Notes: a model not told the origin generated them from the letters alone. Counted from the first letter of the stretch, positions 13,313-20,811 are shown. The stretch is 21,757 nucleotides of DNA from UBA1724 sp963632245 (GCA_963632245.1 CAVGTF010000020.1:1-21757), one strand, 5' to 3'. Numbers and translations are program-made.

Positions 13313-14746
13313 CTACTCCTGTGCGGGGGGCTGCTGGTCGTCGGCGGGTGCGGCGGGGCGTGCGCCGGCCTTGTCCAGTTCTGGGTAGAGGAGGATTTTC
13401 CGCTGGAGGGTCCGTCGGCTGATGCCCAGGATTTGGGCGGCGCGGGTGCGGTTTCCGCCGGCCTGTTCCAGCGCCTTGTGCATGGCGGCCAGTTCGTTGG
13501 CGCGGATATCCAGGGTCTGGAGGGGATCCGGGCGCTGGGCGGGCAGGGGCGCCTGTCCGGCGCGCTCCGGATGGCTGGAGAGCTCGTCCACGATCTCCCG
13601 GGGGATATCGGTGATGGTCAGGAGGCTCCCGCGTGCCAGGACTACCATGCGCTCCACGCAGTTGCGCAGTTCTCGGATGTTTCCTGGCCAGGAATAGGAG
13701 GTCAGCACGCCCATGGCGTCCTTGGCGATGCCGGTGATATCGCGGTCGTTGTCCTTGGCGGCCAGCTTCAGATAGTGATCCAGCAGGGCGGGGATGTCCT
13801 CGGGGTGTTCGCGGAGGGGTGGCAGATGGAGATTGACCACATTGAGGCGGTAGAAGAGGTCTTCGCGGAAGGTGCCTGCCTTCACCATGGCGCGCAGGTC
13901 ACGGTTGGTGGCGGCCACCAGTCGCACATCCACGGGGATGGTGTGGGAACCGCCGACGCGCTCCAGATTCCGGGTCTCCAGCACACGCAGGAGCTTCACC
14001 TGCGTGGAAAGCGAGATCTCGCCAATTTCGTCCAGGAAGAGGGTGCCGCGGTCCGCACGCTCGAAACGCCCGATGAAGCGCTCGGTGGCACCGGTGTAGG
14101 CGCCCTTTTCGTGGCCGAAGAGCTCGCTTTCCAGGAGGTTCTCGTTGAGGGAGGCGCAGTGGACGGCGACGAAGGGCGCGCGGGCGCGGGGGCTCCAGGC
14201 GTGCAGCGCGTGTGCGAAGAGCTCCTTTCCTGTGCCGCTTTCGCCGGTGATCAGCACTGTGGAGCGGCTGGAGGCCACCTGCCGCGCTTCTTCAATGAGC
14301 GCCTTCATGGCCTGGGAGGAGCCGATGATGCCGGCGGGGGCCCCCTCTGTGCCCTTCTGGCTGGCGCTCCGGCGCTCTGCAAGGACCTCCAGGCCGCGGT
14401 CGACCATCATCTCCAGGTCGTCCAGGTTCACGGGCTTTGTCAGGTAGTCGTAGGCGCCGGCGCGCATGGCGTCCATGGCGGTCTGGACGGAGCCGTATGC
14501 GGTGAGCATGATGATGAGGGGCGCGTCGGGCTGTGCGGAGACCTGTCGGGTGAACGCCATGCCGTCCAGGCCGGGCATCCGGAGGTCGGTGAGCACGATG
14601 TCTACCTTCTGGGACTTCAGGATCTCCAGGCCCTTGGTGGCGTCTTCGGCCAGAAGGATCTGGTATTTGTCGGAGAAGGCGTCCCGAAGACCCTCGCGGG
14701 TATTTCGTTCGTCGTCGATGACTAGGATGACGGGGAGGTCTTTCAT
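13313..14746 (-). CDS. NtrC-family sigma-54 response regulator
   Basis: A 477-residue regulator with complete architecture. The receiver (1-120) has Asp11/Asp12, phospho-acceptor Asp54, Thr82 and Lys104. The sigma-54 AAA+ domain (about 138-375) has Walker A GESGTGKE (168-175), contact loop GAYTGA (215-220), Walker B GTLFLDEIGE and the sensor WPGNIREL. A Fis-type HTH (about 430-460, GNRTRAAQILGISRRTLQRK) follows, with a Pro/Ala-rich tail. Unlike the partial activator at the left edge, all sigma-54 contact residues are standard. The ATG overlaps the kinase stop by 4 bp (ATGA), so kinase and regulator are a coupled pair. Downstream lies the rhamnose block in the same orientation. Its target promoter was not identified. 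Confidence 0.95.
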   Translation of the reverse strand: MKDLPVILVIDDERNTREGLRDAFSDKYQILLAEDATKGLEILKSQKVDIVLTDLRMPGLDGMAFTRQVSAQPDAPLIIMLTAYGSVQTAMDAMRAGAYDYLTKPVNLDDLEMMVDRGLEVLAERRSASQKGTEGAPAGIIGSSQAMKALIEEARQVASSRSTVLITGESGTGKELFAHALHAWSPRARAPFVAVHCASLNENLLESELFGHEKGAYTGATERFIGRFERADRGTLFLDEIGEISLSTQVKLLRVLETRNLERVGGSHTIPVDVRLVAATNRDLRAMVKAGTFREDLFYRLNVVNLHLPPLREHPEDIPALLDHYLKLAAKDNDRDITGIAKDAMGVLTSYSWPGNIRELRNCVERMVVLARGSLLTITDIPREIVDELSSHPERAGQAPLPAQRPDPLQTLDIRANELAAMHKALEQAGGNRTRAAQILGISRRTLQRKILLYPELDKAGARPAAPADDQQPPAQE

Positions 14747-15990
14747 GGGGTATCGGTGGGTTCCTGGGTCTGGACAGTGTCGGCGGTTGCGGTGGTGTCG
14801 TCGTCTTTGCCCTCGGGGGCTGCGAGTTGTCGGACGATGCGCGCGTGTCGCGGGAGGCTGATGGTGAAGGCGGCGCCGCAGCCGGGCTTTCCGTCAATGG
14901 CCAGGTCGCCGCCGTGGGCGCGTACAATGCGGTCCACGATCAGCAGGCCCAGTCCGTGGCCATTTTCCTTGGTGGTGTAGTAGGGTTCCAGGAGCTGTGC
15001 GAGCTGCTCGTTGGTGAAGCCGGGGCCGTTGTCGGCGAAGCGCAGATGCACGAAGACATCGTCTACGGTGCAGAGGATCTGGAGCCGGCCGTCATTCTCC
15101 ATGGCCTGCATGGCATTCTTGATGAGGTTGAAGAATGCCTGCGTGAGCTGTCCGGCATCGCCGGTGATGGAGGGCACCAGTGCGGGGAACTGGAGCTCCA
15201 CCTGGATATTCCGGGACTCCAGCTCGGGCTTCAGGAATTCCAGGGCGTCTACCAGGAGGGTCTGGAGATTCACGGGGGCCAGATCCAGGTGACCGGGTCT
15301 CACGGCATTGAGGAAATTCTTTACGATGCCGTCCAGGCGCTTGAGTTCCTGGTCCGCGATCTCGGCGAAGTGCCCCGCGGCCTCTCGGACGGCATCCGGG
15401 TCGTCATTGCGGAGCTTCCGCTTGAGGATCTGCAGGTGGATTCCCAGGGCATTGAGGGGATTTCCCAGCTCGTGGGCCACGCCGGCGGCAAGCTGCGTGA
15501 TTGCGGTGACCCGCTGCGCCTCCACTGCCTTGTCGCTGTTCTCCTTGCGTTCGGTGACATCATGGAAGATCAGTGTCGCCAGCAGCTGGTCCTCTCGCGC
15601 GGAGGATTCCGGTGGCTCGGGAGCGGGTAGGAGGTAGAAGGAGAGGAAGCGCCGCTGGGGATAGAAGATCTCCAGCTCCTGACGGCTAAACCGCCCCCAT
15701 TGCTCTGGAGGCACATCCAAGAGCTGCGCCCAGTCAAATTGCCGGAAATAACGCCCCACCGGCTGGCCGACGGCGTCCTCCGGAATGCCGAAGATGCGCA
15801 TGGCGGCCGGATTGATAATCTGGATCCGCAGCTGCGTGTCCAGCACGATAATCCCCTCTCGCAAGGTGTCGAAGATCTCCTCAAAAAAGCCCTTCTCGTT
15901 CAGAAGACGACGGATATACTCCCGCAGGGAGGCGGCGTCCATCTTCTCCAGGAAGCGTTCGCGAAGAGCGGTGTTTCTGCGGGCGGGCAT
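14743..15990 (-). CDS. NtrB-like PAS-domain sensor histidine kinase
   Basis: A 415-residue kinase without membrane segments, hence a cytosolic sensor. A PAS domain (about 36-148: IFDTLREGIIVLD...DVTERKE) is followed by a HisKA helix with phospho-acceptor His173 in AAGVAHELGNPLNALG, then an HATPase domain with FNLIKNAMQAM (N box), ADNGPGF (G1) and GHGLGL (G2). It should phosphorylate the overlapping NtrC-like regulator. The ATG at 15990 was chosen since the protein start MPARRNTALRERFLEKMD leads directly into the helix before PAS. A longer frame from a TTG at 16116 would translate a GGAGGAA-type tandem repeat as LLPPSSF units and is judged non-coding. No clear ribosome-binding site precedes either start. 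Confidence 0.92.
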   Translation of the reverse strand: MPARRNTALRERFLEKMDAASLREYIRRLLNEKGFFEEIFDTLREGIIVLDTQLRIQIINPAAMRIFGIPEDAVGQPVGRYFRQFDWAQLLDVPPEQWGRFSRQELEIFYPQRRFLSFYLLPAPEPPESSAREDQLLATLIFHDVTERKENSDKAVEAQRVTAITQLAAGVAHELGNPLNALGIHLQILKRKLRNDDPDAVREAAGHFAEIADQELKRLDGIVKNFLNAVRPGHLDLAPVNLQTLLVDALEFLKPELESRNIQVELQFPALVPSITGDAGQLTQAFFNLIKNAMQAMENDGRLQILCTVDDVFVHLRFADNGPGFTNEQLAQLLEPYYTTKENGHGLGLLIVDRIVRAHGGDLAIDGKPGCGAAFTISLPRHARIVRQLAAPEGKDDDTTATADTVQTQEPTDTP

Positions 15991-16002
15991 GGGAGAAAAA
16001 AA

Positions 16003-16051
16003 GGAGGAAGGAGGAAGGAGGAAGGAGGAAGGAGGAAGGAGGAAGGAGGAA
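16003..16051. repeat. seven-copy GGAGGAA tandem repeat before the kinase gene
   Basis: Seven uninterrupted perfect 7-bp units lie 12 bp upstream of the kinase start (the minus strand reads TTCCTCC). Such heptamer tracts change copy number by slippage. One unit more or less shifts any upstream reading frame and alters promoter or leader spacing. A shorter, broken version of the same tract is at 17419-17436. Confidence 0.95.
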
Positions 16052-16060
16052 ATTTGGCCA

Positions 16061-16086
16061 GGGTTTCGGTGAAAATGCCGAAACCC
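16061..16086. promoter_or_regulatory. perfect 9-bp inverted repeat in kinase leader
   Basis: GGGTTTCGG (16061-16069) and CCGAAACCC (16078-16086) are perfect complements around an 8-base centre. The repeat lies between the presumed promoter area and the heptamer tract. It may be an operator or a leader hairpin. Confidence 0.5.
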
Positions 16087-16087
16087 A

Positions 16088-16107
16088 TCGCCGGAATTTA
16101 CCGGCGA
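16088..16107. promoter_or_regulatory. perfect 7-bp inverted repeat adjoining the previous one
   Basis: TCGCCGG (16088-16094) pairs with CCGGCGA (16101-16107) around AATTTA. It is one base away from the 16061-16086 dyad. No gene is seen from 15991 to 16389; besides these elements the stretch holds a putative terminator at 16236-16261 and a hairpin at 16359-16381. Confidence 0.45.
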
Positions 16108-16235
16108 TTCCGTCAAACGCGCCCAAGTGGCGCGCGAAAGGAAAAACTAAGAGTTTTGGCTCGTGGGGTAATTTGTAGATATCGCCGCGGAGGCGGAAGA
16201 GGCTAGGCGGGGGGGGATGGGGCGGTTTCTTTTGG

Positions 16236-16261
16236 GAAAAAAGAAAGCCCCGTCACGGGCG
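16236..16261 (-). terminator. putative terminator downstream of the TIGR04073-type gene
   Basis: On the minus strand a short GC stem (16247-16250 with 16257-16260) is followed by a T-rich tail, TTTCTTTTTT. It lies about 130 bp after the gene's stop and would insulate it from the kinase operon. Confidence 0.45.
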
Positions 16262-16358
16262 CCTCGTTTGCTCCCGGGAATGCGGGAGGTGAGGCCCATG
16301 GCGGGACAGTGTGACCGGGGTGCCGGACGACCGCCCCGGATAGGTCGGAGAGGTCGGT

Positions 16359-16381
16359 GGAGGGGAGGGCGGCTCCCCTCC
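16359..16381 (-). other. perfect hairpin just after the TIGR04073-type stop codon
   Basis: GGAGGGGA (16359-16366) pairs with TCCCCTCC (16374-16381), with a seven-base loop, 9 bp past the stop at 16390. It lacks a T-run, so it may protect the transcript end or slow the polymerase ahead of the weak terminator at 16236. Confidence 0.4.
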
Positions 16382-16389
16382 GGAAGGCG

Positions 16390-17271
16390 CTAGTAGCGCT
16401 TGTGGAAGGAGGGCTTGTAGACCTTCCAGACGGCGGACTGGTCGGCGTCGCTGATCACGTAAGCGGGCTCGATGATGGGTTCCCAGCCGAAGGGGAAGGT
16501 GACCAGCTCAACCACGCCCACGCACTCGCGGACCACGAAGCGCCAGAGACCCACGCCCACGCCCTTGGAGGCGCCGGCCAGGTCACCCTCGTTCTTGGTG
16601 ACGCGGAAGATGTTCTTGGGGACTTCCACAATGCCGAAGAGGATGTTGCAGATGCCGCGGCCAAACTGGTCGGCGGGGCGGCGCTCCATGAGGGGATTCA
16701 GCTGCATGTCGTCCAGGGAGAAGTCGTATCCCGCGATGCCGCAGAAGAAATCGATGATTTCCACGGGGCGGATGGCCACATAGAGGTGGATCAGCGCTAG
16801 GTCGAGCTGCACGCGCACATCCCACTTGTCGCGGCGGAAGTGCATGGTGTCCAGATAGGGGCTGTCCTCGTTGGTCTCGGCGCGCCAGGGACCGAAGGCC
16901 GCGGTGGCGTAGCCGCCCTTGTGATACTCGAAGGCGTTGACGTTGTTCTCGTATTTATCAACCAGCCAGAAGGGGGGGATGAAGTGGGGGAAGGCCACGC
17001 CCGTCTCGGCGTTGGCATACAGGGAGAGCTGCGCATACTCGGTGATGGCGACTTCGGCACCCAGGCCCGGGCCCAGGGCGACGCCGCAACGCACTACATC
17101 AAGCAGGTCGGAGAAGCGGTTCCACAGATAAAGCTCGCTCTTCACCACGAAGGAATTGGGGTCCAACAGGTCGTTGGAAGACTGGAATTCGTCGGCCTTC
17201 ACCGGCATGAGGCTGGTGGCGACGATCAGTGCCAGGGCTCCGAAAAACAGCTTGACTTGGCTCTTGCGCAT
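16390..17271 (-). CDS. secreted TIGR04073-type (exosortase system-associated) protein with N-terminal extension
   Basis: A 293-residue exported protein. The start at 17271 gives MRKSQVKLFFGALALIVATS with cleavage after PVKA, and GAGGA lies about 11 bases upstream. Residues 201-293 match the TIGR04073 pattern as I know it: DQFGRGICNILFGIVEVPKN, then the Gly-rich VGVGLWRFVVRECVGVVELV and TFPFGWEPIIEPAY. That family, usually well under 200 residues, is found mostly in Verrucomicrobia and Lentisphaerae and has no known function. Residues 28-200 are an extra part rich in aromatic residues and short beta-like stretches (LWNRFSDLLDVVRCGVALGPG), which may be a membrane-barrel-like or surface domain. 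The gene stands alone between putative terminators. Confidence 0.82.
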   Translation of the reverse strand: MRKSQVKLFFGALALIVATSLMPVKADEFQSSNDLLDPNSFVVKSELYLWNRFSDLLDVVRCGVALGPGLGAEVAITEYAQLSLYANAETGVAFPHFIPPFWLVDKYENNVNAFEYHKGGYATAAFGPWRAETNEDSPYLDTMHFRRDKWDVRVQLDLALIHLYVAIRPVEIIDFFCGIAGYDFSLDDMQLNPLMERRPADQFGRGICNILFGIVEVPKNIFRVTKNEGDLAGASKGVGVGLWRFVVRECVGVVELVTFPFGWEPIIEPAYVISDADQSAVWKVYKPSFHKRY

Positions 17272-17393
17272 GGGGTTGTGATCCTCTGAAACAATGGAAT
17301 CGGGTGAAATCCGCGATGGTGTGTAAATACAAATTCTCCCCAATTTAGCCCCTGAAGGATATTTTTAAAGTCCTGCCGGGGGATTTTCTTCTA

Positions 17394-17411
17394 AAAGCCC
17401 ACTGGGGCTTT
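17394..17411 (-). terminator. putative terminator after the SUMF1-like gene
   Basis: AAAGCCC (17394-17400) pairs with GGGCTTT (17405-17411). The minus strand continues with a short T-run (TTTTAG). It sits about 140 bp beyond the stop of the SUMF1-like gene and upstream of the TIGR04073-type gene. Confidence 0.45.
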
Positions 17412-17418
17412 GAAAAAA

Positions 17419-17436
17419 GGAGGAAGGAGGGAGGAG
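17419..17436. repeat. short degenerate GGAGGAA tract
   Basis: About two and a half copies of the heptamer seen seven times at 16003-16051, here interrupted by an extra G. Two occurrences in intergenic DNA 1.4 kb apart suggest the heptamer is a recurrent genomic microsatellite. Confidence 0.6.
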
Positions 17437-17465
17437 TGCGCCCGGATTGGCGCGCTAGCCTTCGC

Positions 17466-17521
17466 CTATGAGGAAAAGAGGCTTGGCAGGGGGACGGGCA
17501 GCCTCCCGTCCTTTGGATGCT
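17466..17521. repeat. possible relic of the 228-bp repeat family
   Basis: The order CGCCTAT, a spacer, then a GGGGG/CGGGCAGCC hairpin followed by GTCCTTTGGAT parallels the junction between the two 228-bp copies at 2325-2415. GACGGG pairs with CCCGTC here, so the hairpin may also help end the SUMF1-like transcript on the minus strand. Confidence 0.35.
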
Positions 17522-17550
17522 TTGTTAGGTAGTGGCGCGAAGCGGTCTCT

Positions 17551-18816
17551 TTATTCCGCCTCGCAGAAGATCCGGAATCCGACGCAGTCGAAGCCGTTGG
17601 CGGGGGCGGAGTGTGCGCGGGATGCGGCGCGACAGTATTGTGCGTCGTCGTTCCAGCTGCCGCCGCGTTCCACGCGGTAGGATCCGGAGGTATTGCCGGT
17701 GGGGTCGGTGGCGGTGGCGAGGGTCTCTGCATACCAGTCCAGGCACAGCTCCCAGACATTTCCATGCATGTCGTAGAGTCCCATGCCGCTGGCGGTGTAG
17801 GAGCCCACCTTTGTGTGGGCGGTGGAGAATCCGCCCTTGTTGTCGGACTGGTTGCCGTAGTATCGTCCCAGGGAGGCCAGGTTGGTGCAGGTCTCGGTGC
17901 CGGTGAGGGCTTTTCCGGAGTTGAGGGCGGTGGTGAGGGCGTTCCCCTTTGCCTTTAGGCGGCAGGCGTATTCCCACTGTGCCTCGGTGGGGAGGTCGAA
18001 GACCATTCCGGTGCGTGCCTGCAACCGTCCCATGAAGGAGTCCTCATCCACCTGGTGAGCCTTGGCGGGCCATCCGGCGCCGGCATCGGCGGAGCTTCCG
18101 CGGATGTCGTCGTAGGAGACGGAGTCCACGGGGCGGACATCGCCGGTGTATTGGGAGGGATTCTTCCCCATGACCAACTCGTATTGCTTCTGGGTGCATT
18201 CGAAGACGCCGATGTAGTAATCCTTGGAGAGCGTCACCTTGTGCTGCGTCTCGTCGTCGTCCCGTCCGGTTTCGCTGGTGGGGCTTCCCATGGTGAAGGA
18301 GCCCGCGGGGATTCTCCGGAGCCAGAGTTTCGTGGTGCGGCAGGAGTCGTCGGAGAGGCTGGGCGCGGTGTCGGTGTCCTCCACGGGATAGTTCGTGGCC
18401 TCGCTGCCTCCGGAGAGATCCACCACGAGGTAGGTCATGGTGCCGCATTGGACTTCGGCGTGGGCGGTGACCCGCACCGTGAAGTTGTCGCAGCGGTAGT
18501 TCGGGCGATCCGAGGCGGCGTCCCAGACGGCATGCATCTCCTTGCCCAGCGTCACGGCGGTGTCGATGCCATCGCCAGAGAGATATTCGGTGTTCATGGC
18601 GATTGTCTTGCCGGTGTTGCCGTCATAGCCCGCGAAGGAGACTGTGACTTCCGCGTCTGTCCTGGAACAGTTCACCGTGTAGTAGATGTCCACTTCTCCA
18701 GAGAAGGGCCAGCGGGATACGGTGCGGACATCGGTGACCTGCAGGGAGTCGGCACTAAGGGACAGTGTGGCCAGCAGGCAGAAGAGGAGAACGGGGAGGC
18801 GTTGGAGGAGTCGCAT
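17551..18816 (-). CDS. secreted SUMF1/formylglycine-generating-enzyme-like protein
   Basis: A 421-residue exported protein. The signal peptide (about 1-21) precedes an N-terminal beta-rich domain (about 24-150, SRWPFSGEVDIYYTVNCS...) of a kind often attached to SUMF1 domains in Lentisphaerae-like genomes. The FGE-sulfatase domain (about 168-419) shows IPAGSFTMGSP, DYYIGVFECTQKQYELVMG, FDLPTEAQWEYACR, GLYDMHGNVWELCLDWY and ERGGSWNDDAQYCRAASR...GFRI. In true FGE two cysteines in the GGS region are catalytic. Here the first position is Asp and only the second Cys (QYC) is kept, so sulfatase activation is unlikely and a ligand-binding or structural role more so. No standard ribosome-binding site is seen. 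It lies 36 bp after the ABC ATPase gene and may share its transcript. Confidence 0.88.
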   Translation of the reverse strand: MRLLQRLPVLLFCLLATLSLSADSLQVTDVRTVSRWPFSGEVDIYYTVNCSRTDAEVTVSFAGYDGNTGKTIAMNTEYLSGDGIDTAVTLGKEMHAVWDAASDRPNYRCDNFTVRVTAHAEVQCGTMTYLVVDLSGGSEATNYPVEDTDTAPSLSDDSCRTTKLWLRRIPAGSFTMGSPTSETGRDDDETQHKVTLSKDYYIGVFECTQKQYELVMGKNPSQYTGDVRPVDSVSYDDIRGSSADAGAGWPAKAHQVDEDSFMGRLQARTGMVFDLPTEAQWEYACRLKAKGNALTTALNSGKALTGTETCTNLASLGRYYGNQSDNKGGFSTAHTKVGSYTASGMGLYDMHGNVWELCLDWYAETLATATDPTGNTSGSYRVERGGSWNDDAQYCRAASRAHSAPANGFDCVGFRIFCEAE

Positions 18817-18852
18817 GGAAGAGATAGGACGGGGTGGAAAAAGGGAGATTGT

Positions 18853-19482
18853 CTACTCGGCGGCGGTCGGATGGGGTCCGTCGGTGTCTAAAGCCAGTGG
18901 ACGGCATCCGCAGAGTCCGCGGTACTGGTCCTGGTGAGTGACGAGGAGCAGGGCCTTTTCTTTGGGAACCCTGCACCGCCACTCTTCTAGGAGTCCCTGG
19001 CAATTCTTGGCGCTCTGGGGATCCATGGCGCTGAAGGGCTCGTCCAGGAGGAGCAATTGCGGATCGCCCAGCAACGCACGGAGGAGATTTCCGCGCTGGG
19101 CCTCGCCGCCAGAGAGGGACTCCGCTTTCTGGTCCGCTTTTTCAAGGAGTCCCGCGCGCCGGAGGAGCTCCCCGATGCGCTCGGGAGCCGCTTGCGGATG
19201 CGCAAAAGTGAGATTCTGCCGGAGTGTGAGCCAGGGTAGGAGCCGTGGTTCCTGGAAGGCGTAGCCAAAAGTCAGTCCCCGCTGCTGGAGGATTCTCCCG
19301 CGGGTGGGCTTCAGGAGTCCGGCGGTCAGTCGAAGGAAGGTGGTCTTTCCGAGACCAGAGGGACCCAGGAGCTGGAAGGCATCGCCGGGATGCAATTCCC
19401 AGGAGATTCCTCGGAAGAGGGGAGTCTTAGCGTCGGGCCACTGCACGCACGCCTGCTGAAATATAACGAGGGGCGTGCTCAT
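18853..19482 (-). CDS. ABC transporter ATP-binding protein (SsuB/TauB-like)
   Basis: A 209-residue ATPase, somewhat shorter than SsuB/TauB (about 255). Motifs: Walker A GPSGLGKTT (40-48), Q-loop with Gln77 in FQEPRLLPW (the RLLPW word is typical of nitrate/sulfonate/taurine-type importers), signature LSGGEAQRG (123-131), Walker B LLLLDEP with Asp147-Glu148, and switch His183. It pairs with the permease gene, which it overlaps by 4 bp (ATGA). No periplasmic binding-protein gene is found beside them, so the substrate is unknown; a small anion or sulfonate-like compound is only a family-based guess. Confidence 0.92.
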   Translation of the reverse strand: MSTPLVIFQQACVQWPDAKTPLFRGISWELHPGDAFQLLGPSGLGKTTFLRLTAGLLKPTRGRILQQRGLTFGYAFQEPRLLPWLTLRQNLTFAHPQAAPERIGELLRRAGLLEKADQKAESLSGGEAQRGNLLRALLGDPQLLLLDEPFSAMDPQSAKNCQGLLEEWRCRVPKEKALLLVTHQDQYRGLCGCRPLALDTDGPHPTAAE

Positions 19483-20246
19483 GATTTGCGGATCCTCTTA
19501 ATTAGGAGTGCCTCAATGGTCACGCCCAAGAGCGCGACCGCCAAGGTCCAGGCGAAGAGCTGCTCGAGGTCCAATGCGCGGTAACTCTGGTAGATGCGCG
19601 CTCCCACGCCGTCTTGTGCACCGAAGAATTCGGCGGTGGCAGTGACCTTCCAGGCGATGCCGAAGGCATAGGAAAATGCGCCCGCCAGCGCATGGGAGAT
19701 CCCCGGCAGGATCAAAAGCCGGAGCTGTCGGAGGGACGAGACGCGGCAGACTCTCGCGACCTCGAACCACCGCGCATCTAGCCCCCGTGCCGCATTGGCG
19801 GTCTGGATGAAAATCACCGGAAAGACGGAGATGCAGGAGACCACCAGCGGCACGCCACCACCCAGGGAGAGCCATACCAGCAGCAGTGAGATCCAGACAA
19901 TGGGCGGACAGCTCTGCACCAGTGTGACCAGCGGGGAGAGGGAGTCGTGGAGACGGGGATGCCGTCCGCAGAAGACGCCCGCCGCTAGTCCCGAGAGCCC
20001 CCCCAGGAGAAGACCCGCCGCTCCGCGCACTAGCGTGCGAAGGAGATCCGCCCAGCTGTCAGCACGACCCGCTAAGCCGACGAAGGCACTCAGAACATGC
20101 TCCGGCGCAGGCAACAGCCGCTCCCCATTCCATTGTGCACACAGCTCCCACAGGAGGAGCAGCCCCGCAAAGAGCGCACTCCGCCACAAAAGCAGCGAAA
20201 GGCGGCTCCGGGAGCCTGCTTGGGATGGTGGATTCTGCTGAGACAC
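19479..20246 (-). CDS. ABC transporter permease (SsuC/TauC-like)
   Basis: A 255-residue inner-membrane protein with about six hydrophobic segments and the BPD_transp_1 cytoplasmic loop. This is seen late in the protein as ISHALAGAFSYAFGIAWKVTATAEFFGAQDGVGARI, split here as ISHALAGAFSYAFG and AWKVTATAEFFGAQDGVGA, equivalent to the EAA loop of SsuC/NrtB permeases. Its length matches the family. It lies 28 bp after the small lipoprotein gene and overlaps the ATPase gene by 4 bp, forming a lipoprotein-permease-ATPase operon. Confidence 0.9.
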   Translation of the reverse strand: MSQQNPPSQAGSRSRLSLLLWRSALFAGLLLLWELCAQWNGERLLPAPEHVLSAFVGLAGRADSWADLLRTLVRGAAGLLLGGLSGLAAGVFCGRHPRLHDSLSPLVTLVQSCPPIVWISLLLVWLSLGGGVPLVVSCISVFPVIFIQTANAARGLDARWFEVARVCRVSSLRQLRLLILPGISHALAGAFSYAFGIAWKVTATAEFFGAQDGVGARIYQSYRALDLEQLFAWTLAVALLGVTIEALLIKRIRKS

Positions 20247-20274
20247 GAGGAAAGATTCCTGGGGAACACTCGAG

Positions 20275-20703
20275 CTATTTGTGAATTGGCCAGCGGTGCT
20301 CCTCGGGAAAGCTCACGCCCTCTTGATGCACAATGGTCAGATGGTCGGCGGGATAGCCCAGGAAGATCACCCAGCGGACCGGACAGCTCTTGCTCCGACG
20401 GGCATCCAATTCGCCGTAGCCGCGGTTGCGGAGACTCCGGCAGATGGGCAGCAGATCCCGCTCCGGCATCCCCGCCGTTAGCAACGGCTTCCAGACGCCG
20501 AGCTCCTGGAGATGCTCCGCCAATTCCTCCGGAGTGACCTCCACGGGAGTGAAATTCTTCAGCTCGTCACCCGGCAGTATGGTGGGGAACATCCCCGGCA
20601 CCGGACGCGCCGGCGGAGTGTATTTCATGGTGCGACAGCTACAGAATCCCCCTAGCATCACACCACAGAGCAACAACACGAAAATGGTTCGCCGTATCAA
20701 CAT
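20275..20703 (-). CDS. small putative lipoprotein of unknown function
   Basis: A 142-residue protein. The ATG at 20703 gives MLIRRTIFVLLLCGVMLGGF and then C-S-C, a lipoprotein-type signal in which one of the two cysteines would be lipidated, although the lipobox is not textbook. A TTG start at 20721 would add six residues ahead of the signal and seems less likely. The mature part (TMKYTPPARPVPGMFPTILP...) is Pro-rich and then compact; no family was recognised. It is too short for a periplasmic solute-binding protein. It leads the operon with the ABC permease and ATPase, so a role with that transporter is inferred from position alone. Confidence 0.72.
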   Translation of the reverse strand: MLIRRTIFVLLLCGVMLGGFCSCRTMKYTPPARPVPGMFPTILPGDELKNFTPVEVTPEELAEHLQELGVWKPLLTAGMPERDLLPICRSLRNRGYGELDARRSKSCPVRWVIFLGYPADHLTIVHQEGVSFPEEHRWPIHK

Positions 20704-20811
20704 GACGGAATCTAAATCCAAGGAAAAATTGGCCCACCTACGTAGGCGCGTACTATAAAGCCCACGGGTAACTTTCGCCCTCTGTATGAAGGCGTCGAGT
20801 TGTCGCCGTGC

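Noticed and set aside
13250..14725. 491-codon open frame on the plus strand
   Set aside because: Antisense to the NtrC-like regulator, with no recognisable motif; a codon-bias shadow.
15991..16116. N-terminal extension of the sensor kinase from a TTG codon
   Set aside because: The added 42 residues translate the heptamer repeat into LLPPSSF units, and no start signal supports the TTG.
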